A stretch of 8,798 bases of DNA, taken from the NCBI GenBank assembly GCA_026417415.1, contig JAOADG010000006.1, positions 1 to 8,798 on the forward strand, in the 5' to 3' direction. The notes under the pieces were generated by a model. That model had not been told where the DNA came from, ran no database searches, and worked only from the letters and a program-made list of their open reading frames with translations. Positions 1 to 7,247 of this stretch are shown piece after piece. Within the stretch, counting starts at the first letter, position 1. Every line of letters begins with the position of its first letter. Made by a program: the position numbers and the translations under genes. The stretch comes from a bacterium (GTDB taxonomy: Bacteria; Electryoneota; JAOADG01).

Positions 1-705
1 TGCTGTTGTACACGTTCCCGCAAATGGGTCAAGGATGAGGTCGCCCTCTTTAGTTGAAGATAATATAATTCTCTCCATCAAAGCAAGTGGTTTTTGGGTA
101 GAATGAATTTTTTGGCCTTTACTATCACGCAATCGTTCCGAACCGTTGCAAATTGGGAAGTACCAATCGTTGCGCATCTGTTTACCTTCATTCAACTGCT
201 TCATTTCGGAATAGTTGAAGGTGTACCCTTTCACTTTTTTATCTTTCACGGCCCAAATCAGGGTTTCAGTGGCATTGGTGAAACGCACCCCACGAAAATT
301 GGGCATCGGGTTGGATTTAATCCAAATCACATCATTCAAAATCCAAAACCCTAAATTTTGCATGATGGTCCCAACTCTAAAAATGTTGTGATAAGTCCCG
401 ATAACCCATAACGTTGCGGTCTTTTTCATCACTCGTTTGACTAATATAAGCCATTCTGTTAGGAAAGCGTCATATTGTTGAAAACTTTCAAATTGATCCC
501 ATTCATCATCTACTGCATCCACTTTGGTGCGGTTGGGCCGATACAGTTCATTTTGGAGTTGCATATTGTAAGGTGGGTCAGCAAAGACCATATCGTAGGT
601 TTCAGGTTCAATTTCCTGCAAAACGGTCAATGCATCACCACAAATGATGGTGTTGGAAAGGTTCATTCCGCGCTGAAAGTTCGTGATGACTTCAAAGTTT
701 GCCAT
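1..705 (-). CDS. CcrM/M.HinfI-type DNA adenine-N6 methyltransferase, 3' part missing
   Basis: The frame is open for 235 codons from ATG at 705 to the window edge, so the C-terminal part is missing. Motif order is that of a beta-class amino-methyltransferase: catalytic DPPYN at residues 43-47, a target-recognition stretch, HSTQKP at 201-206, then the SAM-binding motif DPFAGT at 226-231. The stretches [14 protein letters not shown] (62-75), YHNIFRVG (105-112), WILNDVIW (121-128) and SNPMPNF (131-137) closely match CcrM and M.HinfI as I remember them, which supports GANTC as target. The SAM motif has Cys232 where relatives have the second Gly of GTGTT. Met14 (664-666) may be the true start: from there the spacing to the CGD motif matches CcrM better, and neither start has a clear SD. 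No restriction endonuclease is visible; one could lie beyond the left edge. The gene lies 69 nt downstream of lipA on the same strand and may be cotranscribed or use its own promoter. Confidence 0.93.
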   Translation of the reverse strand, partial: MANFEVITNFQRGMNLSNTIICGDALTVLQEIEPETYDMVFADPPYNMQLQNELYRPNRTKVDAVDDEWDQFESFQQYDAFLTEWLILVKRVMKKTATLWVIGTYHNIFRVGTIMQNLGFWILNDVIWIKSNPMPNFRGVRFTNATETLIWAVKDKKVKGYTFNYSEMKQLNEGKQMRNDWYFPICNGSERLRDSKGQKIHSTQKPLALMERIILSSTKEGDLILDPFAGTCTTA

Positions 706-711
706 CGTGGT

Positions 712-716
712 GAATC
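712..716. promoter_or_regulatory. GAATC (GANTC) site in the methyltransferase leader
   Basis: A GAATC pentamer lies between the predicted transcription start (about 733) and either candidate start codon (705 or 666). If the enzyme methylates GANTC, this is one of its own targets. In Caulobacter, GANTC sites in the ccrM leader let methylation state control the promoter. A similar role here is an inference from position only. Confidence 0.35.
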
Positions 717-739
717 CGTTAGGTGGGTTGGTCTAAGAA

Positions 740-768
740 AATGTAATGGGAAAGAGGAGAAATTGCAA
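740..768 (-). promoter_or_regulatory. Candidate sigma70-like promoter of the methyltransferase gene
   Basis: On the minus strand, TTGCAA (763-768) is followed after 17 nt by TACATT (740-745). Transcription would start near 733, about 28 nt before the ATG at 705. The site lies almost wholly in the lipA-methyltransferase gap. No terminator hairpin separates the two genes, so readthrough from the dxs operon is also possible. The boxes are good but not perfect, and AT-rich gaps yield such matches by chance. Confidence 0.45.
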
Positions 769-774
769 GTGAAA

Positions 775-1767
775 TTACCGCTTTCTATGATTTTCTAAAA
801 GTATTTTGACACTTGAACGTTCAAAGAATTCTTCCGCATTGTAACTACTTCGCACCATAGGACCAGATGCTACACTCCCAAATCCCAATTCATACCCATA
901 CGTTTCGTACCGTTTGAATTCGTCCGGATGAACAAAGCGTATCACCGGCAAATGGTTTTTAGTGGGTTGCAAGTACTGTCCAATTGTGACCATATCTACC
1001 CCTACAGCACGCAGATCACGGAGCACTTCATAGATTTCCTCTTCTGTTTCTCCCAGTCCCACCATTAATCCCGATTTGGTAATTAATCCTGCCTCTTTAC
1101 CTGCTTTAAGCACCTCAAGGGAGCGTTGGTATTTCGCTTGCGGACGAACAATATCATACAATCTAGGCACGGTCTCAATGTTATGATTAAAAATATCGGG
1201 ACGTGCATCAAACAGAATCTTCAACGCGGGTTCATACCCTTTGAAATCGGGAGTAAGCACTTCTATCCGTGTTTCTGGCGACTTTTCTCGTACCTGCCGT
1301 ATGGTTTCTGCAAAGATATCTGCACCCCCCAGCAGTAATTCATCACGGTTTACGGAAGTTATGACCAAATGCTTGAGCCGCAATTCTTTGGCAGCATCCC
1401 CTACACGTCGCGGTTCATCACGATCCAATTCATTCGGTTTTCCAGTTTTCACTGCACAAAACCCACAAGAGCGCGTACATGTATCCCCTAAAATCATAAT
1501 AGTCGCATGTCTTTTTTGCCAGCACTCCCCTAAATTGGGACAATGGGCTTCTTCGCACACGGTAAACAAACGGTTCCGTCGTACGATTGAATGGGTCTCT
1601 CCCGTCAATTGAGGACTGGGTAATTTTCCGCGGATCCATTCCGGCCGTCTTTTCACTACCGTTACATTGCTGCGCTCTTCTTCAGGAACGAGTTCGCGGT
1701 AAGCACGTTCCAATACTTTTTTTGTGGGACCAGAGATGCGAGTAGGGTTTTCTTTAGGATTGGACAA
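775..1767 (-). CDS. lipA: Lipoyl synthase (radical SAM)
   Basis: LipA inserts two sulfurs into octanoyl chains on lipoyl domains of pyruvate dehydrogenase, related 2-oxoacid dehydrogenases and the glycine cleavage H protein. It uses a radical-SAM cluster and an auxiliary 4Fe-4S cluster that is consumed. Both cluster motifs are present: auxiliary CX4CX5C at Cys71, Cys76 and Cys82, and radical-SAM CX3CX2C at Cys97, Cys101 and Cys104. The C-terminal RSSY (306-309) supplies the serine ligand of the auxiliary cluster. The length of 330 residues is close to the usual 300-325, with a somewhat long N-terminus before EWIRGKLP (43-50). The start is TTG at 1765-1767, 9 nt after a strong AAGAAGGAG. No in-frame ATG occurs before residue 91, and an in-frame TGA at 1804-1806 limits upstream starts. 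The first 14 nt overlap the end of ispH, implying translational coupling. Stop TAA. No lipB or lplA is visible. Confidence 0.98.
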   Translation of the reverse strand: MSNPKENPTRISGPTKKVLERAYRELVPEEERSNVTVVKRRPEWIRGKLPSPQLTGETHSIVRRNRLFTVCEEAHCPNLGECWQKRHATIMILGDTCTRSCGFCAVKTGKPNELDRDEPRRVGDAAKELRLKHLVITSVNRDELLLGGADIFAETIRQVREKSPETRIEVLTPDFKGYEPALKILFDARPDIFNHNIETVPRLYDIVRPQAKYQRSLEVLKAGKEAGLITKSGLMVGLGETEEEIYEVLRDLRAVGVDMVTIGQYLQPTKNHLPVIRFVHPDEFKRYETYGYELGFGSVASGPMVRSSYNAEEFFERSSVKILLENHRKR

Positions 1768-2656
1768 TTTCTGAAACTCCTTCTTCCAACGAATGTTTTC
1801 CGTTCAATTGATGCTCTAATATAGCTTTTATTTGTTCTAACATCCACGGAGGTGTACTGGCACTCCCAGTGATTCCAATACTGTGAATGCCGTCAAACCA
1901 ATGAAAATCAATTTCGGTCTCATCTTCAATATGATAACTGTTAGGGTTAATAGATTTGCAGACGGAATGAAGGTATTTGGTGTTGGAAGATTTATGACCT
2001 CCTACTACCAATATGACATCATATGCAGCTGAAAATTCTTGTAGATCTTTATCGCGTCCTGTAACAAATCTGCATAAGGTATCGTGTACCCGAACTTGAA
2101 AACCAAGATTGCGTATCCATTCTACCCCTTTTTGAAAATCTTGCGGTGAAATGGTGGTCTGGGCTAAAATAAAAACAGGCAAATTCGGATCCAATCGCAA
2201 ATCTTTGAGATCTTCTTCACTCATAATCGCTTGGGCTTTACCATCGCAGTGACCGATGATCCCTTTCACTTCTGCATGAAACTTTTTCCCAACGATGACC
2301 ACTTGTTCACCTCGTAAATAGGCCTCGCGTGCAATTTTTTGGGATTTGGTCACTACAGGACAAGTGCCATCAATTAAGGAGATTTCACGTTCAGCCGCCA
2401 TTTCAAAGGTAATGGGCGGTTCGCCGTGTGCACGAATTAAAAGAACATCACCATCTTCAACTTTTTGCTCTAATACATTATGCTCTACAATTTGTAATCC
2501 TTGCTGTTTTAAGCGGTTGATTTCCGGGTCATTATGAATCAAATCCCCTAACGATTTAACCGTTTTCCCTTGAGAAAGATTTTGCTCTGCCAAACGGATA
2601 ACCCGTTTAACCCCCCCGCAAAATCCTGCGCGTCCGTCAATTTCAATCTTATACAA
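1754..2656 (-). CDS. ispH: 4-Hydroxy-3-methylbut-2-enyl diphosphate reductase
   Basis: IspH carries out the last MEP-pathway step, reducing HMBPP to isopentenyl and dimethylallyl diphosphate with a 4Fe-4S cluster. The three cluster cysteines are present as Cys13 (AGFCGGV), Cys99 (DGTCPVVTK) and Cys195 (DTLC). Substrate residues known from E. coli have counterparts: His41, His77 (RAHG), His127 and Glu129 (FHAEV), Thr168 (QTT), Ser223-Ser224-Asn225 and Ser267 (GSAS). At 300 residues it is near family length. The start is TTG at 2654-2656, 7 nt after AGGGGGG. It is secure because the first cluster Cys is residue 13 and an in-frame TAG lies at 2669-2671, leaving no ATG, GTG or other TTG. It begins 2 nt after the dxs stop and runs 14 nt into lipA, so the three are almost surely one transcript with coupled translation. 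Stop TAA. Confidence 0.98.
   Translation of the reverse strand: MYKIEIDGRAGFCGGVKRVIRLAEQNLSQGKTVKSLGDLIHNDPEINRLKQQGLQIVEHNVLEQKVEDGDVLLIRAHGEPPITFEMAAEREISLIDGTCPVVTKSQKIAREAYLRGEQVVIVGKKFHAEVKGIIGHCDGKAQAIMSEEDLKDLRLDPNLPVFILAQTTISPQDFQKGVEWIRNLGFQVRVHDTLCRFVTGRDKDLQEFSAAYDVILVVGGHKSSNTKYLHSVCKSINPNSYHIEDETEIDFHWFDGIHSIGITGSASTPPWMLEQIKAILEHQLNGKHSLEEGVSEIVQS
1777..1785 (-). promoter_or_regulatory. Strong ribosome binding site fixing the TTG start of lipA
   Basis: The minus strand reads AAGAAGGAG ending 9 nt before the TTG at 1767. It lies within the last codons of ispH, so ribosomes finishing ispH pass directly over it. It decides for the TTG over the weaker downstream candidates TTG (Leu19) and GTG (Val38). 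Confidence 0.85.
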
Positions 2657-2658
2657 GT

Positions 2659-4584
2659 TTATTCCCCCCTACTTTCAAAAGAACAGAATTCTCGTATTCT
2701 TTTTTCAATAGAATTTGAAGAGAGTGATACGAGTTCAAGCAGCGATTCGCGAGCGCCATGCTCCACAAACCGATCCGGTAAAGCCATAAACATCGTCGGT
2801 AGTGAACGATGATGTTGATTCATGGCTCGTGTGACCATGGTTCCTAAACCACCAATTGGTGAATTCTCCTCAATAATGATGAGTTTACTACTCTCTTTTG
2901 TAATCTGAAGCAATAACGCTTCATCAATCGGTTTAACAAAACGTGCATTGACCAAACCGATATCGTACCCTTCATTCTGAAGCTGCCTAACAACCTGTTG
3001 AGCACGTGAGACCATAGCGCCTGTAGCCAGCACCATCACTTGTTTTGCGGGAATTAAGATCTCCCAACTCCCAATGGGTAAAACGCGGCCAGTTTGTTCT
3101 TTTGTAAACGCAACACAACTCTCTTTGGGATAACGAATAGCGAATGGGTGCGTTGTTTGGTCCAGTGCAGTAACCAATAAATCCCGCAATTCATTTCCAT
3201 CTTTGGGACAAGCCACCACCATCTCTTGGATGCACGTCAAATAACTTAAATCCAAAGCGCCGTGATGCGTCGGACCATCCTCCCCTACTAGTCCAGCGCG
3301 ATCGAGGGCAAAAATAACGGGCAAATGTTGTATGGCAACGTCGTGTACAATTTGATCGTAAGCGCGTTGTAGAAAAGTTGAATAGATCGCACAGATGGGG
3401 CGAAGTCCTTGTGTTGCAAGGCCTGCAGCAAAACATACCGCATGACCTTCTGCAATTCCCACATCAAAAAAACGGTTAGGAAATTGTTCAGCAAATTTAG
3501 ATAACCCAGTCCCATCACACATCGCAGCAGTGATGGCGATCAGTTTTTGATTTTCTTTTGCCAACTGCAGGACAATCTCTCCAAAAGCATCGGTGTAAGT
3601 AGGAAGGACTCCCGTTTTTGTGGTTTCAATTTTAGGGGGCAATGCATTTGCCGAGCCATTTTTAGAGGGTGTACCCGCTTTGACACCATGAAATTTTACC
3701 GGATCGGCTTCTGCGATATCCCACCCTTTCCCTTTCACGGTCATTACGTGGAGTAAAACGGGACCACGAAAGTTGCGGACGCGCTCTAAGATAGGTATCA
3801 GATCATCCAAATGGTGTCCGTCAATGGGTCCAATGTATTGAAAACCTAAATCTTCAAACAACATCCCCGGCGAAACCAATGCTTTGACCCCTTCTTCAAT
3901 GCGTCGGGCCACGTGACGGATGGTATCTTTACCCGGTAAACGTTCGGTGAGTTCCCAAATTTCATCTTTGGTTTTTCTATATCTCGGGTCGGTAATGATA
4001 TTTACCAAATACTTGGAAATCGCACCCACATTTGGACTAATAGACATTTTGTTATCATTCAAAATCACCAACAGATCTTTACCGCTACTACCAGCATTGT
4101 TGAGTGCTTCGTAAGCCAAGCCACCCGTCATCGCACCATCACCAATCACCGCACATACTCGGTAAGTTTCTCCTAATAAATCACGGGCGCAAGCGATACC
4201 GTACGCTGCAGAAATAGAAGTAGAAGCATGCCCCGCGCCAAATACATCATACTCCGATTCGCTACGTTTCAGAAATCCGCTTATCCCACCAAACTGACGA
4301 ATGGTATGAAGTTTAGTGCGTCTGCCAGTAAGCATTTTATGGACGTATGCTTGGTGACCTACATCCCAAATGATTTTATCTCTCGGTGTATCAAACACTT
4401 TATGCAGGGCAATGGTCAATTCAATGACACCCAAAGAAGGTGCCAAGTGTCCACCATTTTGTGTGATCACTTCAATAAGTTCTTCGCGAAGTTCTTCCGC
4501 AAGTTCTTTTAATTCACCAATGCTTAACGTGCGGAGGGCTTCCGGGGTATCAATATGGCTGTACTTTTTTGAGGAACGGTTCAA
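2659..4584 (-). CDS. dxs: 1-Deoxy-D-xylulose-5-phosphate synthase
   Basis: Dxs condenses pyruvate and glyceraldehyde-3-phosphate, using thiamine diphosphate, to DXP. DXP is the entry to isoprenoids and a precursor of thiamine and pyridoxal phosphate in many bacteria. Visible features are GGH (44-46), DVGHQAY (74-80), GAGHASTSIS (116-125), the ThDP/Mg motif from GDG (148-150) to NDN (176-178), DGHH (255-258), catalytic Glu379 in AEGH, Tyr401, and DRAGLVGEDGPTHHG (428-442) with Arg429 and His440. The C-terminal transketolase domain follows. At 641 residues it is full length. The start is TTG at 4582-4584: an in-frame TAA (4588-4590) lies just upstream, and no ATG or GTG precedes the conserved N-terminal helix. 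No convincing SD is seen before this TTG, unlike ispH and lipA downstream. It is first in the operon. Stop TAA. Confidence 0.98.
   Translation of the reverse strand: MNRSSKKYSHIDTPEALRTLSIGELKELAEELREELIEVITQNGGHLAPSLGVIELTIALHKVFDTPRDKIIWDVGHQAYVHKMLTGRRTKLHTIRQFGGISGFLKRSESEYDVFGAGHASTSISAAYGIACARDLLGETYRVCAVIGDGAMTGGLAYEALNNAGSSGKDLLVILNDNKMSISPNVGAISKYLVNIITDPRYRKTKDEIWELTERLPGKDTIRHVARRIEEGVKALVSPGMLFEDLGFQYIGPIDGHHLDDLIPILERVRNFRGPVLLHVMTVKGKGWDIAEADPVKFHGVKAGTPSKNGSANALPPKIETTKTGVLPTYTDAFGEIVLQLAKENQKLIAITAAMCDGTGLSKFAEQFPNRFFDVGIAEGHAVCFAAGLATQGLRPICAIYSTFLQRAYDQIVHDVAIQHLPVIFALDRAGLVGEDGPTHHGALDLSYLTCIQEMVVACPKDGNELRDLLVTALDQTTHPFAIRYPKESCVAFTKEQTGRVLPIGSWEILIPAKQVMVLATGAMVSRAQQVVRQLQNEGYDIGLVNARFVKPIDEALLLQITKESSKLIIIEENSPIGGLGTMVTRAMNQHHRSLPTMFMALPDRFVEHGARESLLELVSLSSNSIEKRIREFCSFESRGE
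2664..2670 (-). promoter_or_regulatory. Ribosome binding site of ispH, overlapping the dxs 3' end
   Basis: The minus strand reads AGGGGGG ending 7 nt before the TTG of ispH. The G-run is made of the last sense codons of dxs (Arg-Gly), so the dxs stop codon sits between this SD and the ispH start. This is the classic layout for termination-reinitiation. Confidence 0.75.
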
Positions 4585-4637
4585 GGATTAACCAAATTCA
4601 AGTTCTATCCGAATGGGTAAACTCTAAATAAACTTTT

Positions 4638-4666
4638 AATATACATACGAAGCATGCAATGAACAA
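4638..4666 (-). promoter_or_regulatory. Sigma70-like promoter of the dxs-ispH-lipA operon
   Basis: The minus strand has TTGTTC (4661-4666), a 17-nt spacer, and TATATT (4638-4643). Transcription would start near 4631, giving a leader of about 46 nt before the TTG of dxs. The leader is too short for a TPP riboswitch and shows no such motif. It is the best match in the 199-nt gap between the receptor gene and dxs; the rest of that gap holds no ORF or convincing terminator. Confidence 0.6.
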
Positions 4667-4678
4667 AATGGATTGTTC
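4661..4678. repeat. Perfect 6-bp inverted repeat over the dxs -35 box (candidate operator)
   Basis: Plus strand reads gaacaa (4661-4666), six bases, then ttgttc (4673-4678). One arm is the -35 hexamer itself, so a dimer bound here would block or modulate the operon promoter. A 6-bp palindrome can occur by chance in an AT-rich gap, and the binding protein is not known. Confidence 0.35.
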
Positions 4679-4783
4679 CAAAATCTACCAAAATTTCTTG
4701 AAACTTACTTATCACCAAGACCTAAAGACAATCCCCTTAGATCGTCATGAGTATCCAAAGGTTCAACGAATCAAAACAGTAGA

Positions 4784-7060
4784 TTAGTATTCCCAACTGA
4801 TGCCGATTGAAGGTAAAATTCCTATTTCAGTATTGGTTTTTACTCTCTGTTCTCTATAGTCCCATGAATACTGAGTAACATTTTTACGGTTGTAGATGTT
4901 TTGAATATCAATGTATGTAATTAAGGTGGATTGTTCAAAAAACCAACGTCGGTCCACACGTACATCTAAACTATGATATAAGGGTAACCGTTTACTATTG
5001 TACCACGCTACTGATTGACGCCCTTGTGCATCATAAGGGGTATATGGACTTCCGGTCCCTAAACGGAATTTCATAGCGTACTCCCACTTGGGATTTGGAA
5101 TGTACCCACCACTGAGATTGGCAATCAAGCGTTGCTCATACGATCCGATCCGCCAGATTTGGTCAACCGCTTTGAAACGAACTTGGCTATACGTTAAACT
5201 CATAATCCCATAGCAAGGAATTTCAGAAAGCCGTTTCTGTAACAATAATTCTACACCTTGGGATTTCCCAACGCCTACACTCCCTAAAGGATCTAAACCA
5301 AATGCTGAAAAGTTGTCCTCAGATCCACCGAAGCCGGCTCCTGTATTGCTCATCACCAAATAAGGACGTGTGAAACTGGAAGGATAATCACGATAGTATT
5401 TGGAATATCCTTCTAAACGGACTCGTGCATCACTTCTAAAACGGTATTCTAAACCCAAGACAAGTTGATCGGACCTTAAATAGTTTAATTTTCTATTTTC
5501 AGGAACGGTAAGTAACCAGATGTAGGAAGGGGATTGACGATAAACTCCGCCGCTAATGGTACCGATAACAGCAGGACTAAACAGATAACTAAAAGAGAGA
5601 CGCGGACTAAAAGCAAAAGGTTGTTGAATACCATCCATATAATCCCCGCGAATCCCAGCATTGACAGTAAACTGCTTAAGTGGACGATGAGTCCATTGGA
5701 TGTAACTGGCACCTTTGGTGTAACGTCTATCCCAAGTGTTTTGCAATGAGAGGGCATCCCCTAAGCTGGTAATAAATGGCCGAAGTTCCAACGCACCACG
5801 TACCAGTACCGACTTGCCTAATACACCATAGGATAATTCATTTCGTGTGCCAACTTTACGAATACCGTCAATACGGACGGTGGTTTCACCTTCACGTGAG
5901 TTGCTGACAAAAATAGGTCGTAACAATGAATCCGTCTGTTTAAACCGAAAATAGACAAACGAACGGGTTAAACTCAACGAGGTTAGACCGTTCTTTTGAA
6001 TATTTCGCCAAGATAGACCGCTAAAATACTGATCTTGCGAGTTCCCTAAAATGCGCGCGTTGTTATACCGTTGATCCTCATTATCATTAAAAAATCGTAC
6101 TCGATCAATCGCACCGATATTGATCCATGACAGTTGATTGTTTGGATTGATGGGATAACTTACTTTTCCTAAAAAATCCCAATATTCTGGCACAAAACCA
6201 AATCCTGCTGCTTTAAAAGCAAAGTCCAGATAACTTCGCCTTGCAGAAAAAAGAAAAGTTGCGTTTGAATTCCCAATAGGTCCTTCAAGGTTGGTTCCAA
6301 ATTGTGTAGCCGATAATGTCGCTTTTCCACCAATCCGATCACTTCTACCCTCTTTGACTTCTAATGTGGTGACACTGGATAGGCGATTGCCGTATTGAAC
6401 CCCAAAACCACCCGTTGAAAAAGAAACTTCCCGAACAAAATCTAAGTTAACAAAACTAAGCGGACCGCCACTGGCTCCTTGAGTACCGAAATGGTTGATG
6501 TTTGGCACTTCGTGACCATCTACCACATATAAATTCTCTGAGGGTGCACCTCCACGTACGATTAGATCGTTACGACCGGCAATGGTTTGGGCAACACCCG
6601 GCAATACAGCGATGGCGCGTAATACATCTTCGTTTCCACCGGGCGCACGGCGTATTTCCTCGTTTGTAAAGGATTGGGTGCTTAATGGAACCGCGTTATT
6701 TTCTTCAAAATAGGAAGGACGAACCACAATCTCATTCAGTTTTAAATCCATTTGGCGTAGGTAAAAGACCACTTCGCTGGGCTTGCCTACGGACACCACC
6801 ACATCAGTTTTCAGTTGTGGTTGATAGCCAATCAAATAGGCCTGAAGTTGGTAAGTCCCAACCTCAAGGTTAGCAATACGAAACTTTCCTTCTTGGTTTA
6901 CAACGGCACCAGTGGAGGTGCCAAGGACCGCAACGTTTGCACCCACCAAAGGTTCTTTACTGACTGCATCAAATACTGATCCTTCAATGCTGCCGACCGT
7001 TGCACTCAAACTAAAGTTTGAAAGAAAGGTTACAAAGACGAAAACCAATATTCTTTTCAT
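4784..7060 (-). CDS. TonB-dependent outer-membrane receptor with carboxypeptidase-regulatory-like domain
   Basis: The protein has 758 residues. A signal peptide (about 1-20) precedes a carboxypeptidase-regulatory-like beta-sandwich (about 23-102; PLVGANV, GKFRI, VGTYQLQAYLIGYQ). NEIVV (109-113) resembles a TonB box. The plug domain follows (about 120-236; LIVRGGAPSENLYVVDGHEVP at 166-186), then a long beta-barrel. The chain ends SWEY, with the terminal aromatic residue expected for BAM-mediated insertion. Such receptors import large or scarce substrates using TonB-ExbBD energy. The substrate here cannot be told: no SusD partner, siderophore or vitamin gene adjoins it. The ATG at 7058-7060 follows TAAGGAA with 3-4 nt spacing and a second GGAG further up. 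A GATTC (GANTC) site overlaps this SD at 7062-7066. No clear promoter was found on this strand in the divergent gap. Stop TAA; no strong terminator follows. Confidence 0.95.
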   Translation of the reverse strand: MKRILVFVFVTFLSNFSLSATVGSIEGSVFDAVSKEPLVGANVAVLGTSTGAVVNQEGKFRIANLEVGTYQLQAYLIGYQPQLKTDVVVSVGKPSEVVFYLRQMDLKLNEIVVRPSYFEENNAVPLSTQSFTNEEIRRAPGGNEDVLRAIAVLPGVAQTIAGRNDLIVRGGAPSENLYVVDGHEVPNINHFGTQGASGGPLSFVNLDFVREVSFSTGGFGVQYGNRLSSVTTLEVKEGRSDRIGGKATLSATQFGTNLEGPIGNSNATFLFSARRSYLDFAFKAAGFGFVPEYWDFLGKVSYPINPNNQLSWINIGAIDRVRFFNDNEDQRYNNARILGNSQDQYFSGLSWRNIQKNGLTSLSLTRSFVYFRFKQTDSLLRPIFVSNSREGETTVRIDGIRKVGTRNELSYGVLGKSVLVRGALELRPFITSLGDALSLQNTWDRRYTKGASYIQWTHRPLKQFTVNAGIRGDYMDGIQQPFAFSPRLSFSYLFSPAVIGTISGGVYRQSPSYIWLLTVPENRKLNYLRSDQLVLGLEYRFRSDARVRLEGYSKYYRDYPSSFTRPYLVMSNTGAGFGGSEDNFSAFGLDPLGSVGVGKSQGVELLLQKRLSEIPCYGIMSLTYSQVRFKAVDQIWRIGSYEQRLIANLSGGYIPNPKWEYAMKFRLGTGSPYTPYDAQGRQSVAWYNSKRLPLYHSLDVRVDRRWFFEQSTLITYIDIQNIYNRKNVTQYSWDYREQRVKTNTEIGILPSIGISWEY

Positions 7061-7144
7061 GGATTCCTTAACTCCAATAAACCTATTTGTACGTAATGGG
7101 TGATGGAAAGGTTGGAAATTTTTATTTAGAATATCAAATCATAC

Positions 7145-7174
7145 TTGACTTTTTATTCTCAATAAGGTTACAAT
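7145..7174 (+). promoter_or_regulatory. Sigma70-like promoter of the small secreted-protein gene
   Basis: TTGACT (7145-7150), an 18-nt spacer and TACAAT (7169-7174) form a near-consensus promoter in the divergent gap. The start point would be about 7180-7183, leaving a leader of about 60 nt before the ATG at 7244 and placing the first leader ATG (7184) almost at the RNA 5' end. Confidence 0.6.
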
Positions 7175-7183
7175 GAGTTTACC

Positions 7184-7247
7184 ATGAGTGAACCTCTTGG
7201 AAAATGATGAGCGTTGTTATTAGGATTTGATGGGGAGGCGAAGATGA
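7184..7247 (+). other. Relay of three overlapping leader micro-ORFs ahead of the secreted-protein gene
   Basis: Three tiny ORFs run head to tail. The first is 7184-7207 (MSEPLGK, stop TGA). The second is 7204-7230 (MMSVVIRI, stop TGA) and shares ATGA with the end of the first. The third is 7230-7247 (MGRRR, stop TGA), sharing one base with the second and ATGA with the main start at 7244. AGGA (7222-7225) precedes the third ATG by 4 nt, and GGGGAGG inside the third serves the main gene. The layout would allow ribosomes to pass from one ORF to the next by reinitiation. The overlaps are read directly from the sequence; translation of the micro-ORFs is not shown, and chance is possible. Confidence 0.35.

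Noticed and set aside
475-798. Plus-strand ORF opposite the methyltransferase start and the lipA end
   Set aside because: It is a shadow of two real minus-strand genes with strong motif support, and its translation has no family pattern.
4585-4637. TPP riboswitch or other leader control upstream of dxs
   Set aside because: The predicted leader is under 50 nt and shows no conserved riboswitch core.
4722-4740. Small stem (CTAAGG/CTTTAG on the minus strand) after the TonB receptor gene as a terminator
   Set aside because: It is only 6 bp including a G-U pair and no U-run follows.
7061-7140. Sigma70-type promoter for the TonB receptor on the minus strand
   Set aside because: Several TTGATA- or TAAATA-like hexamers occur, but none pair with a partner at 16-18 nt; the gap is simply AT-rich.
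7214-7243. Longer reading of the small secreted protein from a TTG at 7214
   Set aside because: It would add ten residues before a textbook signal peptide, has no SD, and the ATG at 7244 follows GGGGAGG at ideal spacing.
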